A program made the position numbers and the translations under genes. This document shows, one piece after another, positions 1-9,979 of a stretch of DNA of 64,000 nucleotides. Source of the stretch: Rhynchopus sp. YZ270_cl-10 (Eukaryota; Euglenozoa; Diplonemea; Diplonemida; Diplonemidae). The DNA is taken from assembly GCA_964035575.1 (NCBI GenBank), contig OZ037890.1:930001-994000 (forward strand). Reading direction: 5' to 3'. The notes below the pieces were generated by a model. The model was not told where the DNA came from and ran no database searches. It was given only the letters and a program-made list of their open reading frames with translations. How positions within the stretch are numbered: position 1 is the first letter of the stretch; every line of letters starts with the position of its first letter.

Positions 1-534
1 GCAGAGTATGTTCATTGCATCTACCCCCACTTTTTTTGTGTATTTTTCTGGCTGCGAAACACAAAACGAAATCATTTTTTTCTTCAACATATCGCACCCC
101 TTTTTGTCACAAACCACCACAACCACACAGGAGCTTTTTGGGACTATCCCAACTACACCAACACAGCAAGAAAAAAGGCATCGCACGCGACCCCCACACA
201 CACACCCTTTTATTGTATCCTTTTCATACCCCCAGCGTTCCTTTGTATACCTTTTTGTCTCCCTTCCCCACAGCCCCCCCGCAGTGCGGTTCTAGAGGAG
301 TAGTACCTCTTTTCTTTTAGTGTTCTTCATGCCCTCCCCGAAAGTTCCGAAAACATCTATGCCCCCCCCAGCTGCCACGTCGCTACGTCCGTGTGACGTT
401 AGATCTAGGTATGTTAGGTGTTGGGGATGAGGGTTTGAGTCTTTACTTTTGAGGTACTTAAAAGGATCTTGTATGGGGTGGCGACAAGGGGGGTCGGAAC
501 TGGGCAGTCACGAAAAATCACGAAAAATCACAAA
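1..534. other. Non-coding AT-rich stretch
   Basis: No coding potential that I can support. The sequence is T- and C-rich with several homopolymer runs. Two short overlapping open frames at the left edge (8-320) are low-complexity and have no recognisable domain. It could belong to an intron or flank of a gene outside the window. Confidence 0.4.
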
Positions 535-655
535 GAATCATTTTTCTTCTTTGTGATTCTTTGCGACAGGTCGTGATTTTTTGCGATTTTTTGCGATTTT
601 TTGTGATTTTTTGTGATATTTTGTGATCTTTTGTGATTTTTTGTGATCGACATAT
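535..655. repeat. Degenerate TTTTTTGTGAT tandem repeat
   Basis: Roughly ten-base units of the type TTTTTTGTGAT or TTTTTTGCGAT repeat from about 555 to 650 and end in GATCGACA. A second block with the same unit and the same GATCGACA ending lies at 1684-1745, about 1 kb downstream in the same orientation. The two blocks bracket the microsatellites between them. Confidence 0.65.
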
Positions 656-690
656 TTTGAGATGAGCTTTTTTTTGTCCCACTCTGGTAG

Positions 691-1180
691 TGTACTGTAC
701 TGTACTGTACTGTACTGTACTGTACTGTACTGTACTGTACTGTACTGTACTGTACTGTACTGTACTGTACTGTACTGTACTGTACTGTACTGTACTGTAC
801 TGTACTGTACTGTACTGTACTGTACTGTACTGTACTGTACTGTACTGTACTGTACTGTACTGTACTGTACTGTACTGTACTGTACTGTACTGTACTGTAC
901 TGTACTGTACTGTACTGTACTGTACTGTACTGTACTGTACTGTACTGTACTGTACTGTACTGTACTGTACTGTACTGTACTGTACTGTACTGTACTGTAC
1001 TGTACTGTACTGTACTGTACTGTACTGTACTGTACTGTACTGTACTGTACTGTACTGTACTGTACTGTACTGTACTGTACTGTACTGTACTGTACTGTAC
1101 TGTACTGTACTGTACTGTACTGTACTGTACTGTACTGTACTGTACTGTACTGTACTGTACTGTACTGTACTGTACTGTAC
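691..1180. repeat. (TGTAC)98 microsatellite
   Basis: 490 bp made of 98 uninterrupted TGTAC units with no visible mismatch. The open frames crossing it on both strands (about 250-335 residues of VQYST or CTVLY type) are products of the repeat and not genes. Each unit contains the self-complementary tetramer GTAC, so a single strand can fold on itself with only T-T mismatches between GTAC pairs. Confidence 0.97.
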
Positions 1181-1190
1181 TCCCAATCCC

Positions 1191-1388
1191 CTGTGTATAC
1201 TGTGTATACTGTGTATACTGTGTATACTGTGTATACTGTGTATACTGTGTATACTGTGTATACTGTGTATACTGTGTATACTGTGTATACTGTGTATACT
1301 GTGTATACTGTGTATACTGTGTATACTGTGTATACTGTGTATACTGTGTATACTGTGTATACTGTGTATACTGTGTATACTGTGTATG
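1191..1388. repeat. (CTGTGTATA)22 minisatellite
   Basis: Twenty-two units of CTGTGTATA; the last ends ATG instead of ATA. Ten bases separate it from the TGTAC tract. It is followed directly by a dispersed repeat (1389-1492) that also occurs at 34290-34391, where only two copies of the same 9-mer are present. Confidence 0.95.
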
Positions 1389-1492
1389 CGGAAATTGACC
1401 AAAAACGAGAACTTGTCCATTTCGGCAAATTGACCCCACCACTGGCCGGACGGATGCCGGAAATGCAAATACCGCCGTTTAAAAGCTTCACC
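1389..1492 (+). repeat. Dispersed repeat family D1, copy 1
   Basis: About 100 bp with the core AACTTGTCCATTTCGGCAAA followed by TTGACCCCACCACTGG and GGACGGAT, ending AAAAGCTTCACCA. The same block recurs at 33874-33957, 34046-34112 and 34290-34391, and reverse-complemented at 35037-35100 and 35246-35330. No coding function is evident. Confidence 0.75.
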
Positions 1493-1683
1493 AACGAAAA
1501 CAAAAAAAATATTTTTCCAACACATGAAACACGGTAGGGAATCGGTTATGCAGCCACGCCGAAAAAGTTCAATTTAAAGCGAAACTTACACACACTTACG
1601 TACAACTGAGCACAACTGAGCATTACTGAGCACAATTACACCACAATTTCAGCACAATTACAGCGGCCCAAAACGGTTCACTT

Positions 1684-1745
1684 TCGTGATTTTTTGTGAT
1701 TTTTCGTGATTTTTTGTGAATTTTTGTGATTTTTTGTGATCGACA
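1684..1745. repeat. Second TTTTTGTGAT repeat block
   Basis: Five to six degenerate units of TTTTTTGTGAT ending in GATCGACAG, matching the block at 535-655 in sequence and orientation. Confidence 0.6.
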
Positions 1746-1921
1746 GAATTTGAAAATATTTTTTGTGAATATTTTTTTCCACACCCCCCCTGTCGCCACC
1801 CCATTGTAAAGAAAAGCCGTGGCTGCTATCTAGTGACAGTAGTCTATAATCAAACAATTTTTTTGAGTTACTCAATAGCGCATTCTCTTCCTCCCTCACC
1901 ACCACACCACCCCCCCTTCAG

Positions 1922-3916
1922 GGAGCACTTCGAGAAGATCCTTGCCAGAGACGAGGCCAACATCGAAGAGATGAAGAGCAGCTCCGACCGCCTCCTGCGT
2001 GCCGCAGAGCGTACCAACGAGATCACCCGCAAGAGCAAGGAGATCAGCAGGTCCATGAGCAGGGGACGCAGCCTCCCACGCCCGGCTATGTATGCATCAC
2101 AACACCCTCCTTTTTTTTTTCGTGCCAATTTTTCTTCCATTTTATACCCCTCAAACCCCACAGCGAACGCGAGCTCATCAGACAAGGCAAGATCACCAAC
2201 TCCCCTACCCACTCTGAGGTGTCCAAAGGTGAGTCTCCACGCACCCTGGTCCTTGAGGGCGGTGCACCGCCAGGCCATGACATCTATGAACACACGCTGT
2301 CTCTGGTCAACCGCGTCGACAAGGTCGATGGGATCATGAACCGCTCGCTGACTCTTGTCGAGGACCTGAAGGTGAGCGAGCGTGCTGTGGATGTGGGCAA
2401 CATCCGCGCAAGCTCTGTCAAGGCGCGTGGTAATGCAACACCCACCGCCACCTCTTCTCGGGCGCAGGCTGAGGCTGCTTTGGTCACCCGCCTTGCAGTC
2501 CCCAAACGGAAGTGCGTCACCCCCACGCAGGGCTCCAAACGCGCTGCACAAACCCTCCAATCTTCCCCCGCCATGGAACGCTCGAAGTCCTCCGGCACCC
2601 AGGCCCGCCTCGTCTCCGGATCCTCACGCAGCGATTCGCCTAACCCACCCAGCTCTGCCTCCTCCGCCTGCTTCTCTTCTGCATCGTCCACAACCTTTCA
2701 GGCACCTGCCACCAAAGCATTTCAACGCACCCACACCGTTCCAAGCAAAGAAAACAGTGGACACCAAAAGCGTGCTATCCGCCCCCCTTCCAGCGGACCA
2801 CCAAAGCGCACTGCGAGCGGTGTACGCAAAGAAGAGCCACGCCCTGTTACCCCAAAAACGGCAAGACAAGGCAGATTGGTGGTGCCAAACGCAATTAAGT
2901 CACCTAAGACCACAACCGCGCCACCGAAGAAACCGAGAACCCCGACCTTCACGCGAAGCCAATCTATCAAGGAGCCGGCTCCGGTTCCTATTGTGACGAC
3001 ACCGACGAATGGAAGCAAAACACCGAAGAGTTTGAAGAACGTAACCATCGTGGAGCCAGGACCATTGGAGGGGGTCAAATTGATCCCTATGGGGGGGAGG
3101 GTCACTTCGGAGTCACCGATCCTTCCACCGGAGGAGTATGGGCGGAGCACGTTGTCCATGTCGCATCATGATGTGGTACCGGACAGCAGCCTGCCCCCTT
3201 CGCACTGCTCTGCTCCTCAGGAGTCTCCAGCACCAACGTTGCTTGCCTCCTCTATTCGGGATCAAACCTCATTGAAAACGACCCTCGACAGCATTCTCTT
3301 CCATAGTAACAAAGGTGGCGCCGCGCTGATGCACGCCCTCCGCGATCTTGAACAGCTCATGAGCGGTGACGGAAGCGCTGATACAGGGCTTGAAATGTGT
3401 TTCACCCACTACACCTCGATCATGGAAGCGCTGATGGCAGCATATGAAAGCACCGCGCTGAATGATGACGATCGGAACAGAACTGCGGAGCTTGTCGATT
3501 TCATTCATGGCATGACGGTGCCGGAGGAGATGACCAGAATGGTGGCATCGCTCTTTTTGAATGAGACTGGGTTTTATCATACTGCAAGCCCTGTGGTGAA
3601 GTGTGCGTTGATGAAGCTTCTTGCAGACATCGTGGATGCATCGACTGCGAGTGGAGGTGCAGTTGCTGCATCTATCTTTGAAAGGCTTGTACCGATTTTG
3701 GTCGCAGCTTTGACCTCTTCTGAGGTGGGTCTCAGAAAGCGTGCTGTGTTTGTGTTTGTTTCGTTGTATGCACACCTTAGAGACAACGCGTTGCCGTACT
3801 TCGTAGGGTTGGGGGAGGCGCAGCTGAAGCTCTGTCAGCATTACATCTCCAAGCACGACGCATGCGCTGAAGCCGATTTGGTATTCGAAGTTGCAGAATA
3901 CCTCGCAATGCGTTGA
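1922..3916 (+). CDS. CLASP-like TOG-domain protein, 3' part
   Basis: CLASP proteins bind microtubule plus ends and promote rescue and stabilisation through TOG (HEAT-repeat) arrays. The coding sequence visible here runs from an acceptor-like CAG at 1921, is interrupted by an intron at 2090-2163 (GTATGC...CCACAG, 74 nt, frame kept), and stops at 3916, giving 639 residues. The first about 60 residues are charged and helical, probably coiled coil. A long Ser/Pro/Lys-rich linker follows, typical of CLASP microtubule-binding regions. The last about 215 residues look like the C-terminal CLASP TOG domain, ending in a helix pair with LRKRAVFVFVSLYAHL and LGEAQLKLCQHYI, which resembles animal CLASP (RKAAVFCLVA...KLLNLYI). 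The 5' end is uncertain: upstream exons may lie outside the window, or translation may start at the in-frame ATG at 1971. I see no SxIP EB-binding motif. Another TOG family protein (for example a TOGARAM type) is possible. Confidence 0.7.
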   Translation, partial: GALREDPCQRRGQHRRDEEQLRPPPACRRAYQRDHPQEQGDQQVHEQGTQPPTPGYVCITTPSFFFSCQFFFHFIPLKPHSERELIRQGKITNSPTHSEVSKGESPRTLVLEGGAPPGHDIYEHTLSLVNRVDKVDGIMNRSLTLVEDLKVSERAVDVGNIRASSVKARGNATPTATSSRAQAEAALVTRLAVPKRKCVTPTQGSKRAAQTLQSSPAMERSKSSGTQARLVSGSSRSDSPNPPSSASSACFSSASSTTFQAPATKAFQRTHTVPSKENSGHQKRAIRPPSSGPPKRTASGVRKEEPRPVTPKTARQGRLVVPNAIKSPKTTTAPPKKPRTPTFTRSQSIKEPAPVPIVTTPTNGSKTPKSLKNVTIVEPGPLEGVKLIPMGGRVTSESPILPPEEYGRSTLSMSHHDVVPDSSLPPSHCSAPQESPAPTLLASSIRDQTSLKTTLDSILFHSNKGGAALMHALRDLEQLMSGDGSADTGLEMCFTHYTSIMEALMAAYESTALNDDDRNRTAELVDFIHGMTVPEEMTRMVASLFLNETGFYHTASPVVKCALMKLLADIVDASTASGGAVAASIFERLVPILVAALTSSEVGLRKRAVFVFVSLYAHLRDNALPYFVGLGEAQLKLCQHYISKHDACAEADLVFEVAEYLAMR

Positions 3917-3931
3917 ATTAAAGAAAAAAGA

Positions 3932-4005
3932 AGTGGAGATTTGCAACAACTGATTGGCAAACACAACCAAGGCAACCTACACTACTCCATACAATTTATC
4001 CAATG
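3932..4005 (+). repeat. Dispersed repeat family D2, copy 1
   Basis: About 70 bp beginning AGTGGAGATTTGCAACAACTG and containing AACACAACCAAGGCAACCTA, then CACTACTCCA and CAATTTATC. It begins 15 bp after the stop codon of the CLASP-like gene. Closely similar copies are at 12114-12180 and 13078-13141, all on the + strand. Confidence 0.75.
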
Positions 4006-4418
4006 AAGTAAAAAAAGAGATAAATGGTGTACCAAATGAGAGGTGAAATTAGGGTTTTTCCGATTCGCACCAAAAAAAATTTTTTAGAGCTATTTGGAAA
4101 GAGCGAAAGAATGATAAAAAAAAGAAATGGAGTGATTATGTAGAATTTAGGAGGAATTTTTTTGGGGTGATTTTTGTATTTTTTTCTTCAAAAATTTAAA
4201 ATTGAGGAAAGGGAAGAGGGAGGGAGGAAGGGGGGGGGGGGGGGGGGGGGTTTTGTGGTTTTGTTCTTCCCTTTGCTTTTGGAAGGCGGGAGGAATTTAG
4301 TCAAGAAAAAATAGGGGGTTTTTGACAGTTTTGTAAATGCCTGCGGTTTTTTCAATACTATCAAATTTTAACTTTTTCTTTTATACCATTGTGGGTAACG
4401 CCGCAGTCTTTGTGCTAT

Positions 4419-4453
<35 letters not shown>

Positions 4454-4765
4454 TATCTGATGATTTTGTGTCTGTTTAAAAGGTGCAAGTAGGTTGTCCA
4501 TTTTTTTTTTTTTTGAAAGGTGTGTATTCACGTGAGGTATGTTCGTCTTCTCTCTTATTTCAACCGAATCTCAACACACACCCTGCCTGCCTCCTCACTC
4601 CCCCTCTTTCCTCTTCTCTGGATGGGGGTAACATCTTTGCCTCAGCATTCCATAGGCTGCCTTAGGTGCAACGTTTTGTCCTCACATCCTCGTGGAGAGT
4701 TATTTCTTTAAAAAAAATTGTCTGCCGTGACGTAAAAAATGTTTAGTATAGTGGAGCACACTCCA
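4006..4765. other. Gene-free homopolymer-rich stretch
   Basis: No gene seen. It contains a G run of about 19 at 4231-4250 and a T run of over 30 at 4420-4452. Sequence from 4746 on (TATAGTGGAGCACACTC) also occurs at 16156, where it continues directly as CTAGGGTGGCTACACTAATA; here that continuation resumes only at 4953, after the element at 4766-4942. Confidence 0.6.
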
Positions 4766-4942
4766 GGCATAGTGTGCAGACGAACTTTTTGGTTCGTCGA
4801 CGAACCAAAAGTGTCACTTTTTATAAGGGCCCTCCCACACAACGAACCAAAAGTTTGTCGATGTTCGTCCGACGAAGATTGACGAACCATATCCTCCCAG
4901 GACGAACATCGACGAACCAATGGTCCGTCTGCACAGCATGCC
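4766..4942. mobile_element. 177-bp MITE with GGCATRSTGTGCAGACG ends
   Basis: The left end GGCATAGTGTGCAGACGAAC matches the reverse complement of the right end GGTCCGTCTGCACAGCATGCC with few mismatches. The interior consists of repeated GACGAACC/GGTTCGTC palindromes, so the whole element can fold. It interrupts a motif that is continuous at 16156-16200, which serves as an approximate empty site. No coding capacity, so it would be non-autonomous. Confidence 0.75.
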
Positions 4943-5445
4943 TACAGTATGTCTAGGGTGGCTACACTAATACAAACAAGTTTTCAAAAATCCTCCTCTT
5001 CCAAGTTTGTCTCTTTTTGTTCATCCATTCTCCACCAAGCGTTTTTCTTTTCTCTCTGTTTCTTTTTAACGATTTCCCCTTTCTTGGTTTCAATACCAAG
5101 GTTCAATCTGATGTAAGAGGAAAAGCGGGGGGGATGAGACATCCTCCTATTCTGTTGTGTGGTTTTTCTCCCTCCCCCACAAATTTCCTTCAATTCTTCG
5201 GTGAAGCGGCAGATCAAGGTATTTTGCACTGTAGCGGGGCTTACCTGGTCTGTATATTATTTTTTTCCTCTCTTCCCCCTTTTTTTTGAATCAATTCAGT
5301 TCTTATTTTTTCAGTTGCGGTTCTATCAATATCTGACAGGAGACTCACACAGGGTTTTTGTCGAGCTGAGAAGAAAAAATGGCTCACATCCTACGGGTGT
5401 CTGCGCATCAAATAATAAACCACGGGGGGTATTTTTTTTTTCTAA
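4943..5445. other. Gene-free stretch
   Basis: I see no supportable gene. The motif GGTGGCTACACTAATACAA followed by AGTTTTCAAA (4957-4989) is shared with 16170-16208. The rest is T-rich with pyrimidine runs. Confidence 0.4.
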
Positions 5446-5550
5446 GGTGACTAAGCACGAGAGATTGATGAATAACCAATGTTCAAAACATTAAGTAATC
5501 TAATCAGACTAAGCACGAGAGGCTTATGATCATCTTATAAACTTTTCTCT
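5446..5550 (+). repeat. R1 hairpin motif carrying a 43-bp insert
   Basis: R1 is a dispersed motif with core CTAAGCACGAGAGGCTTAG, whose arms CTAAGC and GCTTAG pair, followed by ATCATCTTATAAACTTTT. Here GACTAAGCACGAGAG appears twice (about 5450-5464 and 5507-5521), separated by 43 bases starting ATTGATGAATAACC and ending AATCTAATCA. This is the arrangement expected of an insertion with a 15-bp target duplication. Confidence 0.7.
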
Positions 5551-5600
5551 TTTTTTTTGAACAACAAAAAACAAAAAAAAACGTATTCCAGCCCGGTGGG

Positions 5601-5671
5601 CGGGGTTTCACAACTTTTCACAGCTTTGCTTTAATGCGTGAAAAGTTGTGAAAAAGTTGTGAAACCCCCCC
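5601..5671. repeat. Short foldback around TTTCACAACTTTTCAC
   Basis: GGGGTTTCACAACTTTTCAC on the left pairs with GTGAAAAAGTTGTGAAACCCC on the right across about 20 bases, giving a stem of roughly 20 bp. It is probably a tiny foldback element; no RNA function can be assigned. Confidence 0.65.
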
Positions 5672-5984
5672 ATATAGCACCACCAGCCCTGTTTTGAGTG
5701 ATATTTGAGTACAGAGCTACCTTTTTTGAGGGTTTTTTAGACTTTGAGTGGCTCGATAGTTACAACGATACGCTGCAAAATTGTGCGAGGGGTGGGGAGG
5801 GGGGTCTTTTTTTTTTGTCACAATGAAGAATGCATTGGCAACACTAAGCCGATTTTTCGATCAGTCTAAATGGGAGCCAATTACCCCCCCCCCCTTGAGG
5901 GTCATATTCGGGTTTTGGGGGTAATATAAGGGGGGGGGGGGTAATAGACACCCAAGGGGGGGGGGGGGGGTAATAGACACCTAC

Positions 5985-6088
5985 CTGTGTACCTGTGTAC
6001 CTGTGTACCTGTGTACCTGTGTACCTGTGTACCTGTGTACCTGTGTACCTGTGTACCTGTGTACCTGTGTACCTGTGTACCTGTGTAC
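5985..6088. repeat. (CTGTGTAC)13 minisatellite
   Basis: Thirteen perfect CTGTGTAC units. The frames through it (YLCTCVPV on + and TGTQVHRY on -) are repeat artefacts. The unit again contains GTAC, like the repeats at 691-1180 and 32229-32333. Confidence 0.95.
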
Positions 6089-6775
6089 CGTATTTGCGGG
6101 TTTGCGTATACCTGGGTACCCAGGTACCCGGTACCATCTGGGACCCGGGTCTGGGACCCGGGACCGGCACCTGGGCCAGGATATACCAGGACCGGACCGG
6201 GACCAGGGACCGGGCTTATTCTCTGCTGTGAGCCCCTCTCGTCCTGGGCTGGACCTTAAATTGTATCCGGGGACCCTTTGTGGCACTCCTCCTGAAACTC
6301 TATGAAGGTCTGCCTGAGGGTAAAAGGTGCTGGGAATGCTACCCTGGGTGCTGAAGGCAGGCACATTACATGTGTGGAGGGACCTACTGGAGCCCTAGCC
6401 AGAGAAGCCCACTAGGAAACTGGGGTACGGATTGGAAGAGACCTTGCCGGTAGCCGGGAACCCTCCCTGGGCTAGTACAATGATGAAGCGAGTGTACCCA
6501 GTACCCAGTACCCAATACCGTGACTTCACCGGCCAACACCGGAAAACACCGGAAAACATGGTCAAAATTTGGTGGTATATACATAAGTACAAACAAACGT
6601 TGGCTACCGTGCGCCGCAGGCGCACGGTACGCAACTTTTTTCCTTTTTCTTTCCCCTTTTCTCTGCTTTCTTTTGATTGCGCGAGCCGATTGCTCTCCAC
6701 GGTGGGGTCACGTGTGTCCACAGCAAATCCTTAAGGATTTCCTTCTACGTGGGACCACCTAAAGGGGGGGGGGGG

Positions 6776-7954
6776 TAGGTGGGGGCAAAACCCCTATTTT
6801 TTTGAGGCATTTTGACTTTTTTGGACTTCCGCGCAAAGTACGTACAAACCACCCCTCATACCCACCCAGAAATGGGTCAGAAACACCCTGTGACCCGAAA
6901 ATCCATGCTAAGGGCGACTCAGAATATGAAAAAATGCAAAAAAATAGTGAAAAAGTGGCCTTTTGACGGTTTTGGCCATGTTGGGTAAAATGGCCATTTT
7001 TGGACAAAAAAATCAAAAAAACAGCAAAATTTCGACGTCATGACAGCTGCTTGGGCACAAACCTACCCCAGGGAGGTCCTGTGAGTCTATTCCGACCTGT
7101 TTTGGACACTTTAGGTACTTTTTTTGGCCGTTTTTTGGTGTTTTTAGGTCAAAAAACATCCCCGGACTATCCCCGGACCGGACTTGCGCCCTGCTTTCAG
7201 ACCCACTCTGGGCCAAAAAATGGGTGAAAACCCCCGAAAAAGCACTCCGGGAACCCAGATAGTTCCAAATATCCACCAGAAACCCACCCAAACACCTCAA
7301 AAACATGCCAGAAAAATATTTTTAAAAACACACTTTTTCAAATAAGTCATTATGGAACCTGCCCAGATGAACTTTTTGAAAAAAGTGTGTTTTTGAAAAT
7401 ATTTTTCTGGCATGTTTTTGAGGTGTTTGGGTGGGTTTCTAGTGGATATTTGGAACTATCTGGGTTCCCGGAGTGCTTTTTCGGGGGTTTTCACCCATTT
7501 TTTGGCCCAGAGTGGGTCTGAAAGCAGGGCGCAAGTCGCGGCCCAGGGACGTCCAGGGTAAAGTCCAGGGTATTTTTTGACCTAAAAACACCAAAAAACG
7601 GCCAAAAAAAGTACCTAAAGTGTCCAAAACAGGTCGGAATGGACTCACAGGACCTCCCTGGGGTAGGTTTGTGCCCAAGCAGCTGGCATGACGTCGAAAT
7701 TTTGCTGTTTTTTTGATTTTTTTGTCCAAAAATGGCCATTTTACCCAACATGGCCAAAACCGTCAAAAGGCCACTTTTTCACTATTTTTTTGCATTTTTT
7801 CATATTCTGAGTCGCCCTTAGCATGGATTTTCGGGTCACAGGGTGTTTCTGACCCATTTCTGGGTGGGTATGAGGGGTGGTTTGTGGGTACTTTGCGCGG
7901 AAGTCCAAAAAAGTCAAAATGCCTCACCCGTCCTGAAGGTTTTGCCCCCACCTA
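6776..7954. mobile_element. Long foldback element, two ~570-bp arms
   Basis: The left arm (about 6776-7342) and right arm (about 7373-7954) are near-perfect reverse complements separated by a loop of about 30 bases. The termini read TAGGTGGGGGCAAAAC and GTTTTGCCCCCACCTA, so a TA target duplication is likely, as in Tc1/mariner-related MITEs. Both junctions abut G runs. Matching short open frames in both arms (for example ending KVPTNHPSYPP on one strand) are mirror images of the same sequence and not genes. The transcript of either strand would form a dsRNA hairpin of over 500 bp. Confidence 0.9.
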
Positions 7955-8358
7955 GGGGGGGGGGGGGGGGGGGGTAATTGGCACTGAAAAATCTTGGGTT
8001 TCCGGATTTTGGAAAAAGGGGGTAATATAAGGGGGGGGGGGTAATTGGCTAGGGGGGGGTAATTGGCTCCCATTTAGACTGATACAAAAAAAATGGTTCA
8101 CATCGTTTTCTTTTTTCCTTCTGCAGATCGCCTTTGAATTGCCACCCACCCTTTTTTTTTTCCACTTGGCAAACCCTTGAGTCCCTTCTTGGAAACTCAT
8201 AAGCCTTTTAGGCTTGGGGAACTGCAGGTTTTTTTTTTTCATGATATATCTCTACGAGAGGGCATATTCATCTTACAAAAATTTTTCTTCTATTTTTTTT
8301 CCTTCTCGTAGTTGCGTCTTAATTAAGAGCAGGTGTACTTCTTTCGAATATTTTTTTG

Positions 8359-8470
8359 AGGTGACTAAGCGAAGCTTTTCACAAAAAAAAAGATTGATGA
8401 ATAACCAATGTTCAAAACATGAAGTAATCTAATCAGACTAAGCGAAGTTTTCACCTTCATCAACTTTTTT
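8359..8470 (+). repeat. R1 motif with the same 43-bp insert, second case
   Basis: GACTAAGCGAAGCTTTTCAC is followed by a run of A, then GATTGATGAATAACCAATG through AATCTAATCA, and then a second copy GACTAAGCGAAGTTTTCAC. The insert is the same as the one at 5465-5506 apart from one or two bases and the A run, but the duplicated target differs, so the two events look independent. Confidence 0.65.
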
Positions 8471-9068
8471 TTTTTTCTTTATTTTCTTTTTTCTGTCAAA
8501 AATACCTTCCTCCAATTCTCCCTACTCTCCCTACTGTGTTTTGTACCCAGTCCTCCTGTACTTTGGAGATGTGTTGCTTCTTCTGTGTGTCTGCCTGTTA
8601 TCTTGATTACAGTACTCTACGAAACTTGGTGTTCAAATAAGGTTTGAGGATTAATATGGCATTTTTTTTTATTTTATTTTTTTGCAATCATCAACGAAAA
8701 CCTTTTTTTCCTTTTACCTATCAGAGTTACCATTTTTGTTTTATACTATCCCCACCACTCTTATATTTCTATCACTACGAAACAAAAGGGGAGGTGGGAG
8801 TCTCGATATAACGGGGAGGGAAGATTTAACTTCCTCTTCCACAAAAAAAAAAAACAAAACAAAATGTGGTTCTCATCGACACAAAAAAAAAAGCGTGTCA
8901 GCTACACTATTTCCAACAGATTCTCGGGAGGAAAAAAAAAACTTTACTGTGTATTGGCCCTATTCCCTCACACTCCTTCGTGTGTGTGCGTTTTGTTTTG
9001 TTTTTTTTTTAAACCTCCTCCTTGCGAAGTGCACAGCCTCTTTGGAAGTTGGTAGAAACACAGTGCAC

Positions 9069-9120
9069 TGCGTCTGCCGATGATAAATGGTAAGGCGTTT
9101 GCACTTTTTCAACTTCTCTT
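9069..9120 (+). repeat. R2 motif
   Basis: R2 has the consensus TGCGTCYGCCGATG, then ACGGTGAGGCGTTTGCAC, then TTTCAACTTCTCTTT. This copy reads CTGCGTCTGCCGATGATAAA, then TGGTAAGGCGTTTGCAC and TTTTTCAACTTCTCTTT. Confidence 0.75.
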
Positions 9121-9662
9121 TAGTATTTGGAGGAAAGGAACTGTTTATTTTTATTTTTATTTTTTGCAGTTTCACCTTTTTATTTTTTCTTCTTCAAGAT
9201 CTTTGTATTTGAGGTGATTGTTTTCTTCACCTAAATTTTTTTTTAAAAAAATGGATAGCGAAAGAATGTCTGAATGGCACCTTCCCCTAAACCAACATTA
9301 TCAAAAAAAAAAATATACCCATCCCCTCCAAAAAGACCCCCTCCCTCCCATTTCCCCATGTACGTAGAATATTCCGCAAAATTTAAAAAAAAAAAGACAA
9401 TGCGTGGAGCTCACACGAGAAGAAAAAAAAGCGAGGTGTCTAACACGGTATCAATTTTATCAAACAAAAGAGAGTACACCCACGAAAACGGGGGGGAAAA
9501 AAAAGGGACAGCGTTTGTGGGTAAAAACCACCCCAAAAAACACAGAGAGGTTTGCCCGCGCAATAGCGTTAGGTAACCACGCCATGACTTAACCCCCCCT
9601 GACTGTCGCGAGAGGGTTTTGTATTTCAAGAAATTCCCTTCAAGGCGCATTTTTTGGAGTGC

Positions 9663-9712
9663 CTGCGTCCGCCCGGTGTACGGTGAGGCGTTTGCACTTT
9701 CAACTTCTCTTT
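9663..9712 (+). repeat. R2 motif
   Basis: CTGCGTCCGCCCGGTGTACG followed by GTGAGGCGTTTGCACTTTC and AACTTCTCTTT. It is one of the best-preserved copies; the first 40 bases are the same as at 10903-10945. Confidence 0.8.
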
Positions 9713-9891
9713 ATTTATTTTTTATTTTGACGAGAGAACGGAAGTTTTAGAACTCAGTTATTCCCCCCCACCCCCACAGTAGAGCGGAAGGGAGCCTCTC
9801 CCTAAAATCGTGGAGGGGTCTTTCTTCTGCGAACACACACAAAAAAAAACTTAAAGTGGAGCTACACTAAAATCAACAGATTATCAAAATA

Positions 9892-9979
9892 ACCACCTGA
9901 TTCCGGGAAAATCAACATACCCCCACACGCCCCTAAACGACCCCCAAACACCCCCAAACTCACCCCCGAATCAGGTGGT
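9892..9979. mobile_element. 88-bp foldback with ACCACCTGATTC ends
   Basis: The ends ACCACCTGATTCCGGG and CCCCGAATCAGGTGGT are inverted repeats. The terminal CCACCTGATT or CCACCAGATT is shared with the element at 28265-28380, suggesting one family. Confidence 0.7.

Larger units (their letters stand above)
5860..8083. mobile_element. Composite inverted-repeat element, 2.2 kb
   Basis: The two ends are inverted copies of ATCAGTCTAAATGGGAGCCA followed by ATTACCCCCCC (5860-5892 and 8050-8083). Inside are G runs with TAATATAAGG or TAATAGACACC between them, a minisatellite (5985-6088), a GC-rich stretch of GGGTACC/GGGACC repeats (6100-6215), and a complete long foldback element (6776-7954). No transposase-like frame is present. 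I see no clear target duplication, so the exact ends carry an uncertainty of a few bases. Confidence 0.7.

Noticed and set aside
691-1388. CRISPR-like array
   Set aside because: Perfect tandem units without spacers in a eukaryotic sequence; these are microsatellites.
518-1537. Long open frames on both strands (247-335 residues)
   Set aside because: They are translations of the TGTAC and CTGTGTATA arrays; open in several frames on both strands and without non-repetitive content.
6759-7955. Matching 80-97-residue frames in the two foldback arms
   Set aside because: Mirror copies produced by the inverted repeat; no domain, and open on both strands.
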